This document shows positions 24,142-30,379 of a stretch of DNA of 30,379 nt, piece after piece. Where the stretch lies: NCBI GenBank assembly GCA_964564845.1, contig CAZMCN010000006.1:1-30379 (forward strand), in the 5' to 3' direction. The number at the start of each line of letters is the position of its first letter. The stretch's first letter is position 1. The stretch is from CAYXPG01 sp964564845. GTDB lineage: Bacteria > Planctomycetota > Phycisphaerae > Sedimentisphaerales > Anaerobacaceae. The position numbers and the translations under genes were made by a program. The notes below the pieces were generated by a model. The model worked only from the letters and a program-made list of their open reading frames with translations, had not been told where the DNA came from and did no database searches.

Positions 24142-24798
24142 TCAGGTAGCCGATGTTTTTTGTCCGCTGCGCACTATCACATAACCGCCGGCTGGACCAG
24201 GTACCGAGCCTTTAACTACTAATAAATTCTTTTCTTCGTCTATCGATACCAATTTATGGCTTTTGGTTGTAACACGAGCGTTACCCATATGACCGGGCAT
24301 TTTCTTGCCTTTCTTAATATTCCCGCCATGACCGGCGTCGCTGGCGTAACTCGATATCGAGCCGGGAGCCCTGTGTTTACGTTCCGTGCCGTGAGAAGCC
24401 GGGAAACCACCAAAGCCATGACGCTTCATCACACCGGCAAAACCTTTGCCTTTGCTTGTACCAATGACATCGACAAATTTATCTTCCACAAAAACCGAGA
24501 CCGTAAGGGTATCGCCGGCTTTGTACTGAGATTCGGCATCGTCAGGCAGGCGCATCTCTTTGACGAATTTCTTCGGTACCGCATTTGCCTTGGTGGCGTG
24601 ACCTGCCTGCGGCTTCTTTCTCCGAGAGGCCTTGACATCGTCATATCCCAGTTGAATTGCGTGATAGCCGTCGGTCTCTGTTCTCTTGACCTGCGTAATG
24701 GTACAGGGACCGGCCTGTATGACCGTAACAGGCAGCAGTTCGCCCGATTCGTCATACACCTGGGTCATTCCAACCTTTTTTCCCAATAACATCACCAT
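24142..24798 (-). CDS. rplC: 50S ribosomal protein L3
   Basis: Starting at the ATG of MVMLLGKKVGMTQVYDESGE gives 218 aa and aligns with the usual L3 N-terminus; AGGAT lies just upstream. A GTG five codons earlier (24813) is an alternative. The central FAGVMKRHGFGGFPASHGTE and GSISS...MPGHMG loop reaches toward the peptidyl-transferase centre. L3 nucleates 50S assembly. Confidence 0.96.
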   Translation of the reverse strand: MVMLLGKKVGMTQVYDESGELLPVTVIQAGPCTITQVKRTETDGYHAIQLGYDDVKASRRKKPQAGHATKANAVPKKFVKEMRLPDDAESQYKAGDTLTVSVFVEDKFVDVIGTSKGKGFAGVMKRHGFGGFPASHGTERKHRAPGSISSYASDAGHGGNIKKGKKMPGHMGNARVTTKSHKLVSIDEEKNLLVVKGSVPGPAGGYVIVRSGQKTSAT

Positions 24799-24835
24799 TT
24801 TATCCTGGCTCACAAATCAACCACAAACCACATTA

Positions 24836-25150
24836 TCACGCCTTAATCTTTACGAAGATACCGGCCGGCACCACCAAACGGTTCAAAATCTCAACCGTTC
24901 GCGCATTCGCCTCGTGAATATCAATCAGACGCTTGTGAGTTCGCAACTCAAACTGCTCGCGAGATTTCTTATCGATATGAGGACTTCTCAAAACGGTATA
25001 TCTTTCGATTCGCGTCGGCAACGGAACAGGACCACTTACTCGGGCGTTGGTCCTCCGGGCATGCTCAACTATCTCTCTCGCAGATGCATCAAGTGCCCTG
25101 TGGTCGTAGGCTTCCATTCTAATTCTTATTCTTTCGGTTTCAGCAGCCAT
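24836..25150 (-). CDS. rpsJ: 30S ribosomal protein S10
   Basis: The 104-aa S10 contains RIRIRMEAYDHRALDASARE, VSGPVPLPTRIERYTVLRSP and HIDKKSREQFELRTHKRLID. S10 lies in the 30S head and doubles as NusE in antitermination. It is the first gene of the S10 part and is preceded by a 668-bp region containing likely promoters rather than tuf. Confidence 0.98.
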   Translation of the reverse strand: MAAETERIRIRMEAYDHRALDASAREIVEHARRTNARVSGPVPLPTRIERYTVLRSPHIDKKSREQFELRTHKRLIDIHEANARTVEILNRLVVPAGIFVKIKA

Positions 25151-25213
25151 AATCCCTAATTACTCTTTTCACACCTCAAAAGAAACAATATCCACGCCTC
25201 AAGATACTTTTTT

Positions 25214-25243
25214 ATCTTAATTTTGGCAGGAAAGGTTTTTCAA
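25214..25243 (-). promoter_or_regulatory. Possible proximal promoter of the S10 operon
   Basis: On the minus strand TTGAAA (25243-25238) and TAAGAT (25219-25214) are 18 bp apart. The transcript would start about 55 nt before rpsJ. It is weaker than the distal candidate at 25593-25621. Confidence 0.35.
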
Positions 25244-25360
25244 TTGATTATTGACTATTTACTATTTCTTTTCCTCTCAAATTCCAACCTTCACTTTCGA
25301 TAGTCAATATTCAATTATCAATTACAAACTCGCCTCGCCTTCCTTAAAGATTCAGCCTCG

Positions 25361-25430
25361 CCCTGAGCAAAGCTGAACAGGCCTTGCGTTGAGCAATCCA
25401 AAAGGCCCCTGCCCTGAGCGAAGCCGAAGG
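25361..25430. repeat. Short direct-repeat patch of a CCCTGAGC-RAAGC-YGAA type
   Basis: Two copies, ccctgagcaaagctgaa (25361-25377) and ccctgagcgaagccgaagg (25412-25430), flank a degenerate third (gttgagcaatccaaaagg, 25388-25405). Similar CCCTGAGC-GAAG-CGAAGGG units are common dispersed intergenic repeats in many environmental genomes (from memory). No other copy is seen in this window. Confidence 0.5.
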
Positions 25431-25592
25431 GGTAGGGACCGTTTTACGACCCTCCCAGAGCCATTTGACGGCGCTGGTATTCCCTAAGTACTTAACTACC
25501 ATCCCTGACTACCAATTTACAGGTATGCCACAGCCCAACTGGTTTTTCGCAAAGTCATCCCTGACAATGCTCGCTACGGCTGAAAATAGCGG

Positions 25593-25621
25593 AATCTACC
25601 ACGAAAAACAAATGTTGTCAA
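25593..25621 (-). promoter_or_regulatory. Strong candidate promoter for the S10-spc-alpha genes, with palindrome over the -35
   Basis: On the minus strand a perfect TTGACA (25621-25616) lies exactly 17 bp from TAGATT (25598-25593), four of six -10 bases. Transcription from about 25586 would give a leader of about 435 nt before rpsJ, long enough for regulation. The -35 box is inside the palindrome TGTTG-A-CAACA (25613-25623), a possible operator. Two further TTGACA copies (25627-25632, 25669-25674) have no good -10. Confidence 0.55.
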
Positions 25622-25818
25622 CAAAATGTCAAAAAAATTTGCCAAAAAACAAAAAATTAACATTTTTTTGTCAAATAAACTGGTTTTTCGTGATATCTCG
25701 ATATAAGCACTTTACTTAAAAGAAGATAACGACTTAAAAAAAAGATAACAAAATTTTCACTTTTTCATCACTTCTGTCGTTTTTAACCGCCTCTAAAATA
25801 GAATTGCTCAGTTTGAAA

Positions 25819-27894
25819 CTAAAAAAGAACCTTTTTTGCGATCTGTTCAGGCACTTTTTCATAGGTTAAAGGTTCCATCGTGAAGGTACCTCTCCCTGCT
25901 GTGGCACTTCTTATTTCGCTCGAATACCCGAACATCTCGACCAGCGGCACTTTTGCGTCAATTACCCGCATAGCCCCATGCACCCGTGTATTCGTAATTA
26001 CGCCTCTTTTGCCAAGCAAATTGCCCTGCACAGCCCCAAAATTGGCCTCCGGCACCACTATTTGCAGCCGCATTATCGGCTCAAGCAATACCGCCTCTGC
26101 CTGCCTGGTCGCCTTTGCCACTGCAATCGCCGCCGCCTGTTCAAATGCCAAACCGGAAGAATCGACCTGATGAAATGAGCCGCCAATCAATGTAATTTTA
26201 ATGCCTACAACCGGATAACCGCTCAGCTCGCCACTGCCCAAAGCGTCCCTGACACCGGCTTCCACCGAAGAAACGTACTCTTTCGGCACTTTATCAGAAC
26301 CGACTTTGCTTTCAAAAAGTATCTCATCCTTCCAATGACCATCTTCCGTAAGCAACGGCTCAACCATCAAAACAACATGCCCATATTGACCGTGACCACC
26401 TGTCTGGCGCACAAATTTGCCCTCAGCCTCGCCGGCCCGGGTGATTGCCTCTTTGTAGGCCACCCTCGGTTTGCCAACTCTAACATTAAGTTTCTTTTCC
26501 CGCACCAGCTTGTGCTGCAGTATTTCCAGATGTAGCTCTCCCATCCCGCTGATTATCGTCTGGCCCGTTTCGCTATCAACTTTACACTCAAAAGTTGGGT
26601 CTTCACGCCTCAGCCCCGCCAGTGCATCCGACAGCTTTGCCTTATCTGCCGTAGTTTTAGGCTCTATCGACATACTAATAACCGTCCGGGGAAATGTAAT
26701 GCTTGGCAGGCAAACAGGGGCCTTTGTATCACAAATCGTATCGCCTGTAAGGGTCTTCTTCAGCCCGACAACTGCGACGATATCGCCGGCGCCGGCTGAA
26801 TCCAGGCTTTTGCGCTCATTGGCATGCATCTCAAATATCCTCGTAATATTTTCACGTTGGTTGCGATTTGCGTTTAACACTCGGCTACCCTGCCTTAATG
26901 TCCCCTGGTAAATCCTTAAAAAGTTCAGGTCACCGTGCATATCACCGGTAATCTTGAATGCAAGGGCAACCAGCTTGCCCCCCCGGTCACACTTAACCAA
27001 TACCTTCTTCTTTTCATCACTCGGCTTGTGTCCAACTATATCAGCTTTTTCCGGCGGCGAAGGCAAATATGCAACAATCCCGTCAAGCAATCTTTGAATA
27101 CCGACATATTTCAGCGCCGAGCCGGCAAACACCGGATTAAGCTTGTTCCGCAAAGTCCCAGCTCTAATCGCCCTGTTAATCATTTCAATACTGACCGGCT
27201 TATTGTGAACATACTTGTCCATCAGCTCTTCGTCATACTCTGCTGCCAGTTCAATCATCTGACGTCTTCTCTCGTCTGCCTCCTGTTGCAATTCGGCAGG
27301 AATTTCAGTCTCTTCAAAAGTTGCTCCAAGCTTCTCGGCCTTGTAGAAAACCGCCTGCATCTTTATAAGGTCGATTATGCCCGCAAAATCATCCTCGGCT
27401 CCGATAGGTATCTGCACCACAACCGGGTTGGCAATGAGCTTATTGTAAATGCTCTCAACTGTCATCCCGAAGTCGGCGCCGACTTTATCCATTTTGTTCA
27501 CAAAGCAAAGACAGGGCAAATCATATTTCTGTCCCTGCCTCCAGACGGTTTCACTCTGGGCCTGTACGCCTTCGCTGCCGTCAAAGACCGCCACGGCACC
27601 GTCGAGTACCCGCAGCGACCTTTCGACCTCTGCAGTAAAGTCAATATGTCCAGGCGTATCTATAAGGTTGATTTCAAAACCCTTCCAGGGACATTTCGTG
27701 GCGGCAGAAGTAATGGTAATACCCCTTTGTTGCTCCTCTTCCATAAAGTCCATAACCGCCGTTCCGTCGTGAACCTCCCCCATTTTGTATGTCCTGCCCG
27801 TATAATACAGCATCCGCTCGGTTACCGTCGTCTTGCCGGCGTCGATATGAGCCATAATCCCGATATTACGTAATTTATTCGATATGCTCGACAT
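25819..27894 (-). CDS. fusA: Elongation factor G, resembling mitochondrial EF-G1 / spd-EFG type
   Basis: The 691-aa GTPase has G1 AHIDAGKTT (15-23), G2 RGITI (57-61), G3 DTPGH (79-83) and G4 NKMD (133-136), then domains II-V including GHGQYGHVVLMVEPL and the C-terminal FGYSSEIRSATAGRGTFTME. EF-G moves tRNAs and mRNA after peptide transfer. From memory, YYTGR-YKMGEVHDG-AVMDFMEEEQQRGITI-SAAT and QIPIGAEDDFAGIIDLI are closer to mitochondrial EF-G1 than to Escherichia coli EF-G, as reported for spd-EFG1 of spirochaetes and planctomycetes. It lies in the str position after rpsG, but no tuf follows. AAGGA sits only 2 nt before the ATG, unusually close. Confidence 0.96.
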   Translation of the reverse strand: MSSISNKLRNIGIMAHIDAGKTTVTERMLYYTGRTYKMGEVHDGTAVMDFMEEEQQRGITITSAATKCPWKGFEINLIDTPGHIDFTAEVERSLRVLDGAVAVFDGSEGVQAQSETVWRQGQKYDLPCLCFVNKMDKVGADFGMTVESIYNKLIANPVVVQIPIGAEDDFAGIIDLIKMQAVFYKAEKLGATFEETEIPAELQQEADERRRQMIELAAEYDEELMDKYVHNKPVSIEMINRAIRAGTLRNKLNPVFAGSALKYVGIQRLLDGIVAYLPSPPEKADIVGHKPSDEKKKVLVKCDRGGKLVALAFKITGDMHGDLNFLRIYQGTLRQGSRVLNANRNQRENITRIFEMHANERKSLDSAGAGDIVAVVGLKKTLTGDTICDTKAPVCLPSITFPRTVISMSIEPKTTADKAKLSDALAGLRREDPTFECKVDSETGQTIISGMGELHLEILQHKLVREKKLNVRVGKPRVAYKEAITRAGEAEGKFVRQTGGHGQYGHVVLMVEPLLTEDGHWKDEILFESKVGSDKVPKEYVSSVEAGVRDALGSGELSGYPVVGIKITLIGGSFHQVDSSGLAFEQAAAIAVAKATRQAEAVLLEPIMRLQIVVPEANFGAVQGNLLGKRGVITNTRVHGAMRVIDAKVPLVEMFGYSSEIRSATAGRGTFTMEPLTYEKVPEQIAKKVLF

Positions 27895-27931
27895 ATTCCT
27901 TAACGTATATCATCCAACGGTTAATAAATAT

Positions 27932-27971
27932 AAAAAAATAGCGGACAGTAAAAAAACACGCTATCCGCTAT
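27932..27971 (-). terminator. Intrinsic terminator or attenuator between rpsG and fusA
   Basis: In the minus-strand transcript ATAGCGGATAG pairs with CTGTCCGCTAT (one G-U pair, 12-nt loop) and is followed by a U run (27938-27932). A second copy of the left arm, gctatccgcta at 27974-27984, repeats the arm at 27960-27970, so an alternative pairing is possible. Lying inside the str gene string, it probably attenuates rather than fully stops transcription into fusA. Confidence 0.6.
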
Positions 27972-27989
27972 ATGCTATCCGCTACAAAA

Positions 27990-28463
27990 TCACCAGGCAA
28001 AGTGAGCAAAAGCCTTATTCGCCTCAGCCATCCTGTGAATATTTTCACGCGTTGTCATTGCTCCGCCCTGCTTATTATATGCATCAATCAATTCCGAAGC
28101 CAGCCGTTCACACATTGGTTTACCTTTTTTGCTCCTGGCAGAGAGCAATATCCACCGAAAAGCAAGGGATTGTTGACGTTTTGCGTTCACCTGCATCGGA
28201 ACCTGATAACTCGACCCACCCACACGTTTGCTGCGAACCTCTATCATTGGTTTTACATTATTTACCGCCTTCTCGAAAACCTCAAGCTCACTGACGTTTT
28301 TGACCTTCCTGGATATGACATCCATAGCGTCATAGAAAACCCGCTGGGCAACGCTTTTCTTGCCGTCCCACATCAAACAGTTAATAAACTTCGAAACCAG
28401 CTTACTGTTATATTTGGGGTCCGCCTTCAACTGCTGACTTGAAGCGGTAAATTTCTTAGCCAT
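27990..28463 (-). CDS. rpsG: 30S ribosomal protein S7
   Basis: The 157-aa protein contains DPKYNSKLVSKFINCLMWDG, FEKAVNNVKPMIEVRSKRVG, SYQVPMQV and the C-terminal HRMAEANKAFAHFAW. S7 organises the 30S head and contacts E-site tRNA; in Escherichia coli it regulates the str operon. It follows rpsL by 40 bp and is followed by a terminator-like hairpin. Confidence 0.98.
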   Translation of the reverse strand: MAKKFTASSQQLKADPKYNSKLVSKFINCLMWDGKKSVAQRVFYDAMDVISRKVKNVSELEVFEKAVNNVKPMIEVRSKRVGGSSYQVPMQVNAKRQQSLAFRWILLSARSKKGKPMCERLASELIDAYNKQGGAMTTRENIHRMAEANKAFAHFAW

Positions 28464-28503
28464 TACTGTACCTCATTTCCTGAAACATTGTGCCTCACAC
28501 CGC

Positions 28504-28875
28504 TCATTTTGCCCTCTTGGAGCCATACTTACTTCTGCCCTGTTTACGACCAATCACGCTGGCACAATCAAGCACGCCGCGGATGATATGATAACGCACG
28601 CCAGGCAGGTCCCTGACACGACCGCCGCGAATTATTACCGTGCTGTGCTCCTGAAGATTGTGGTCAATACCAGGTATATAAGCTGTAACTTCCTTGCCAT
28701 TAGTCAGTCTGACACGAGCGATCTTCCGTAATGCAGAATTCGGTTTTTTTGGCGTCTGAGTCCTCACAATCAAACATACCCCCCGCTTCTGGGGTGAGCC
28801 GCTGATATCTGATACACGTTTCTGCCCCTTCGTCTTCGACCGGGGACGCCTCACTAATTGGTTTGTTGTCGGCAT
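28504..28875 (-). CDS. rpsL: 30S ribosomal protein S12
   Basis: The start is set at MPTTNQLVRRPRSKTKGQKR (123 aa); the open frame upstream lies over rpoC and is not S12. Motifs QKRGVCLIVRTQTPKKPNSA, NLQEHSTVIIRGGRVRDLPG and YHIIRGVLDC are intact, and the lysines of TPKKPNS and of the RVRDLPG region are unaltered, so no classical streptomycin-resistance change is visible. S12 monitors decoding accuracy. Confidence 0.98.
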   Translation of the reverse strand: MPTTNQLVRRPRSKTKGQKRVSDISGSPQKRGVCLIVRTQTPKKPNSALRKIARVRLTNGKEVTAYIPGIDHNLQEHSTVIIRGGRVRDLPGVRYHIIRGVLDCASVIGRKQGRSKYGSKRAK

Positions 28876-28894
28876 ATTCTGTTTCCAGTTGAAA

Positions 28895-30379
28895 TTATCG
28901 ATTAATTCCCAGAGCTTCCTTAATTGCAGCTTCCACCTTTGCTTCGGCCTCTTTGGCTTCTCCAATATCTTCAAATCCCTTCGGCAGCGGAGCTTCGGCA
29001 AGGTGCTTAACCCTTATATCCAGATGTGGCTTGAAAGCCGTACCCGCAGGTATCAAATGTCCGAGTATCACGTTCTCTTTCAAACCACGCAACCTGTCCA
29101 TTTTACCAGACAAAGATGCCTCCGTCAAGACCTTGGTTGTTTCCTGAAAGCTCGCTGCCGCTATAAAGCTCTCTGACTGCAGCGACGCCTTGGTTATCCC
29201 TAAAAGTAATGTCTTAGCCGTCGCAGGTTTCGGTTTCTTTCCCTTTGCAGGCGTACCGCCTATCATTTCAACCTTTTCGTTAGCACCGGCCAGCTCTTCC
29301 TTGCTGACAATCTGACCTTCTTCCAAATCAGGGCAGTCGCCGGTACTGGTAATTTTAATGCTGTTGGCCAGCTTCTCATTCTCTCTTCGGAATACAAATT
29401 TATCAACAACATCACCAGGAAGGAATACACTGTCGCCGACCGACTCTATTTCAACCTTCCGCATCATTTGAGCACTTATAATTTCAATGTGCTTGTCGTT
29501 GATATTGACATTCTGCGAACGATAAACGTTTTGAATCTCTGAAATCAGGTATCTCTGCAACGCTTCCTCACCTTTAATTCGAAGAATATCGTGCGGAACC
29601 AATGGACCGTCCGTCAAGGCGTCGCCAGCTTCCACCACATCAGCAGCGTGAACATTCAGATGCCTGTCACGAGGAACATGGTGTTCTTTTTCCATACCGG
29701 ATTCGGCACGAATTATTATCGTCATTTTACCTTTGCGCTTATCGCCTCGAAGCTCCACCCGACCGCTTATTTCTGCCATCGCAGCAGGGTCCTTGGGTTT
29801 GCGGGCTTCAAATACTTCGGTAACTCGCGGCAGACCACCTGTAATGTCCTGCGTGCCGCCCGTGGCTCGAGGCTGGTGTGCAAGCAACTGCCCCGCACTA
29901 ACCCCTTCACCCTCTACAACCTCAATCCTTACTCCCGCAGGCAAATAATGAACGTCAAGTATTTTACCGTCGGCATCCTCAATTATGATTTGTGGATGCC
30001 TGTCTCCTTTATGTTCGATTACCACGGGTTTGCCAATCTGGCCTATTCGCTCTTCTTCAAGCCGAATCGTTTCGCCTTCCACAATATCTATAAACGCAAT
30101 TCGACCGGCCACCTCCGCCAGAATTGGCGTTCGATGCGGGTCCCACCGGACCAAACGTTGACCGGCCTTAACCTTCTGACCATCGTTGACTACTATATGG
30201 CCCCCATATGGAACCTTATACTTTTCAAGCTCACGTTTCTTCTCATCAAGAATCGCAATTTCACCGTTCCTCTTCAGAGCCACCCAACCGGTTTTTGCCG
30301 GCCTCTTGGTCGGTTCATCTTTATCTTTCCTTTTGATAGTGCCATGAACAAACGGCCTCCCTTCCTTGTCTGTAAAGTC
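28895..30379 (-). CDS. rpoC: RNA polymerase beta-prime subunit, C-terminal part (runs off window)
   Basis: The frame is open from the right edge for 494 codons and stops at 28895; an internal GTG at 30283 is not the real start. It contains TQDITGGLPRVTEVFEARKP, the HDILRIKGEEALQRYLISEI segment, VEIESVGDSVFLPGDVVDKF and the C-terminal LLGITKASLQSESFIAAASF, QETTKVLTEASLSGKMDRLR and GHLIPAGTAF motifs. This is the jaw and C-terminal clamp region of beta-prime. The rpoC-rpsL-rpsG-fusA order, with rpsL 19 bp after rpoC, joins the beta and str operons as in many non-proteobacteria. Confidence 0.98.
   Translation of the reverse strand, partial: DFTDKEGRPFVHGTIKRKDKDEPTKRPAKTGWVALKRNGEIAILDEKKRELEKYKVPYGGHIVVNDGQKVKAGQRLVRWDPHRTPILAEVAGRIAFIDIVEGETIRLEEERIGQIGKPVVIEHKGDRHPQIIIEDADGKILDVHYLPAGVRIEVVEGEGVSAGQLLAHQPRATGGTQDITGGLPRVTEVFEARKPKDPAAMAEISGRVELRGDKRKGKMTIIIRAESGMEKEHHVPRDRHLNVHAADVVEAGDALTDGPLVPHDILRIKGEEALQRYLISEIQNVYRSQNVNINDKHIEIISAQMMRKVEIESVGDSVFLPGDVVDKFVFRRENEKLANSIKITSTGDCPDLEEGQIVSKEELAGANEKVEMIGGTPAKGKKPKPATAKTLLLGITKASLQSESFIAAASFQETTKVLTEASLSGKMDRLRGLKENVILGHLIPAGTAFKPHLDIRVKHLAEAPLPKGFEDIGEAKEAEAKVEAAIKEALGINR

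Larger units (their letters stand above)
25151..25818. other. Gene-free region upstream of rpsJ, where tuf is usually found
   Basis: No convincing coding frame exists here. From rpsJ outward it holds a possible promoter (25214-25243), AT-rich spacer with phrases like ttgattattgactatt, a GC-rich repeat patch (25361-25430), a 13-bp direct repeat aactggtttttcg (25537-25549 and 25678-25690), a strong promoter candidate (25593-25621), and A/T-rich sequence up to the fusA stop. No clear hairpin terminator follows fusA. Confidence 0.6.

Noticed and set aside
25361..25430. Repeat patch as a CRISPR array
   Set aside because: Only two good copies, unequal spacing, no leader and no cas genes.
25465..25719. 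84-codon plus-strand frame in the fusA-rpsJ gap
   Set aside because: Covers AT-rich, repeat-containing sequence and the minus-strand promoter; the peptide lacks protein-like pattern.
26935..27873. 312-codon plus-strand frame opposite fusA
   Set aside because: Shadow of EF-G; no recognisable protein motif.

Overview
The right three quarters of this window (about 8.2-30.4 kb, minus strand) is a nearly complete bacterial ribosomal-protein supercluster. In transcription order it runs rpoC (3' part), rpsL, rpsG, fusA, a 668-bp gene-free gap, then rpsJ-rplC-rplD-rplW-rplB-rpsS-rplV-rpsC-rplP-rpmC-rpsQ-rplN-rplX-rplE-rpsN-rpsH-rplF-rplR-rpsE-rplO-secY-adk-map-infA-rpmJ-rpsM-rpsK-rpsD-rpoA-rplQ, a HIT-family gene, and an initiator tRNA gene closed by a strong intrinsic terminator. 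Two genes usual at these positions are missing: tuf between fusA and rpsJ, and rpmD (L30) between rpsE and rplO.

The organism is probably a planctomycete-like bacterium (inference, moderate confidence). EF-G resembles the mitochondrial EF-G1/spd-EFG type described from spirochaetes, planctomycetes and delta-proteobacteria. Ribosomal proteins L22, L17 and S3 carry unusual extensions, and S14, S4 and L36 are all zinc-ribbon types. The most striking core oddity is L22, which has about 73 extra N-terminal residues that read like a Cro/CI (XRE) helix-turn-helix domain.

The left quarter (1-7.3 kb, plus strand) is accessory DNA, looks more AT-rich by eye, and ends about 0.8 kb from the 3' end of the tRNA gene. 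It begins with five tightly packed co-directional genes: the end of a three-Cys-motif partner (TcmP-like) gene, a Gp37/Gp68 (DUF5131) three-cysteine protein, a 940-aa beta-class DNA methyltransferase with no visible endonuclease or helicase partner, and a DarT/DarG toxin-antitoxin pair (DNA thymidine ADP-ribosyltransferase and macrodomain glycohydrolase). The spacing suggests one operon combining a radical-SAM-like enzyme, DNA methylation and reversible DNA ADP-ribosylation, which is the best candidate for an undescribed (probably anti-phage) system here.

The operon is followed by a 3'-terminal remnant of an unidentified minus-strand gene, a conserved 134-aa orphan with its own good promoter, a SEC-C zinc-motif protein, a possible REP-transposase remnant beside an imperfect palindrome, and about 0.5 kb of apparently gene-free DNA. 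The layout fits an island or series of insertions abutting a tRNA gene, but no integrase or att repeat is visible in the window.

Likely regulatory elements in the core are a consensus-like promoter about 440 bp upstream of rpsJ with a small palindrome over its -35 box, a terminator/attenuator between rpsG and fusA, and a perfect 11-bp stem-loop upstream of rpsH.
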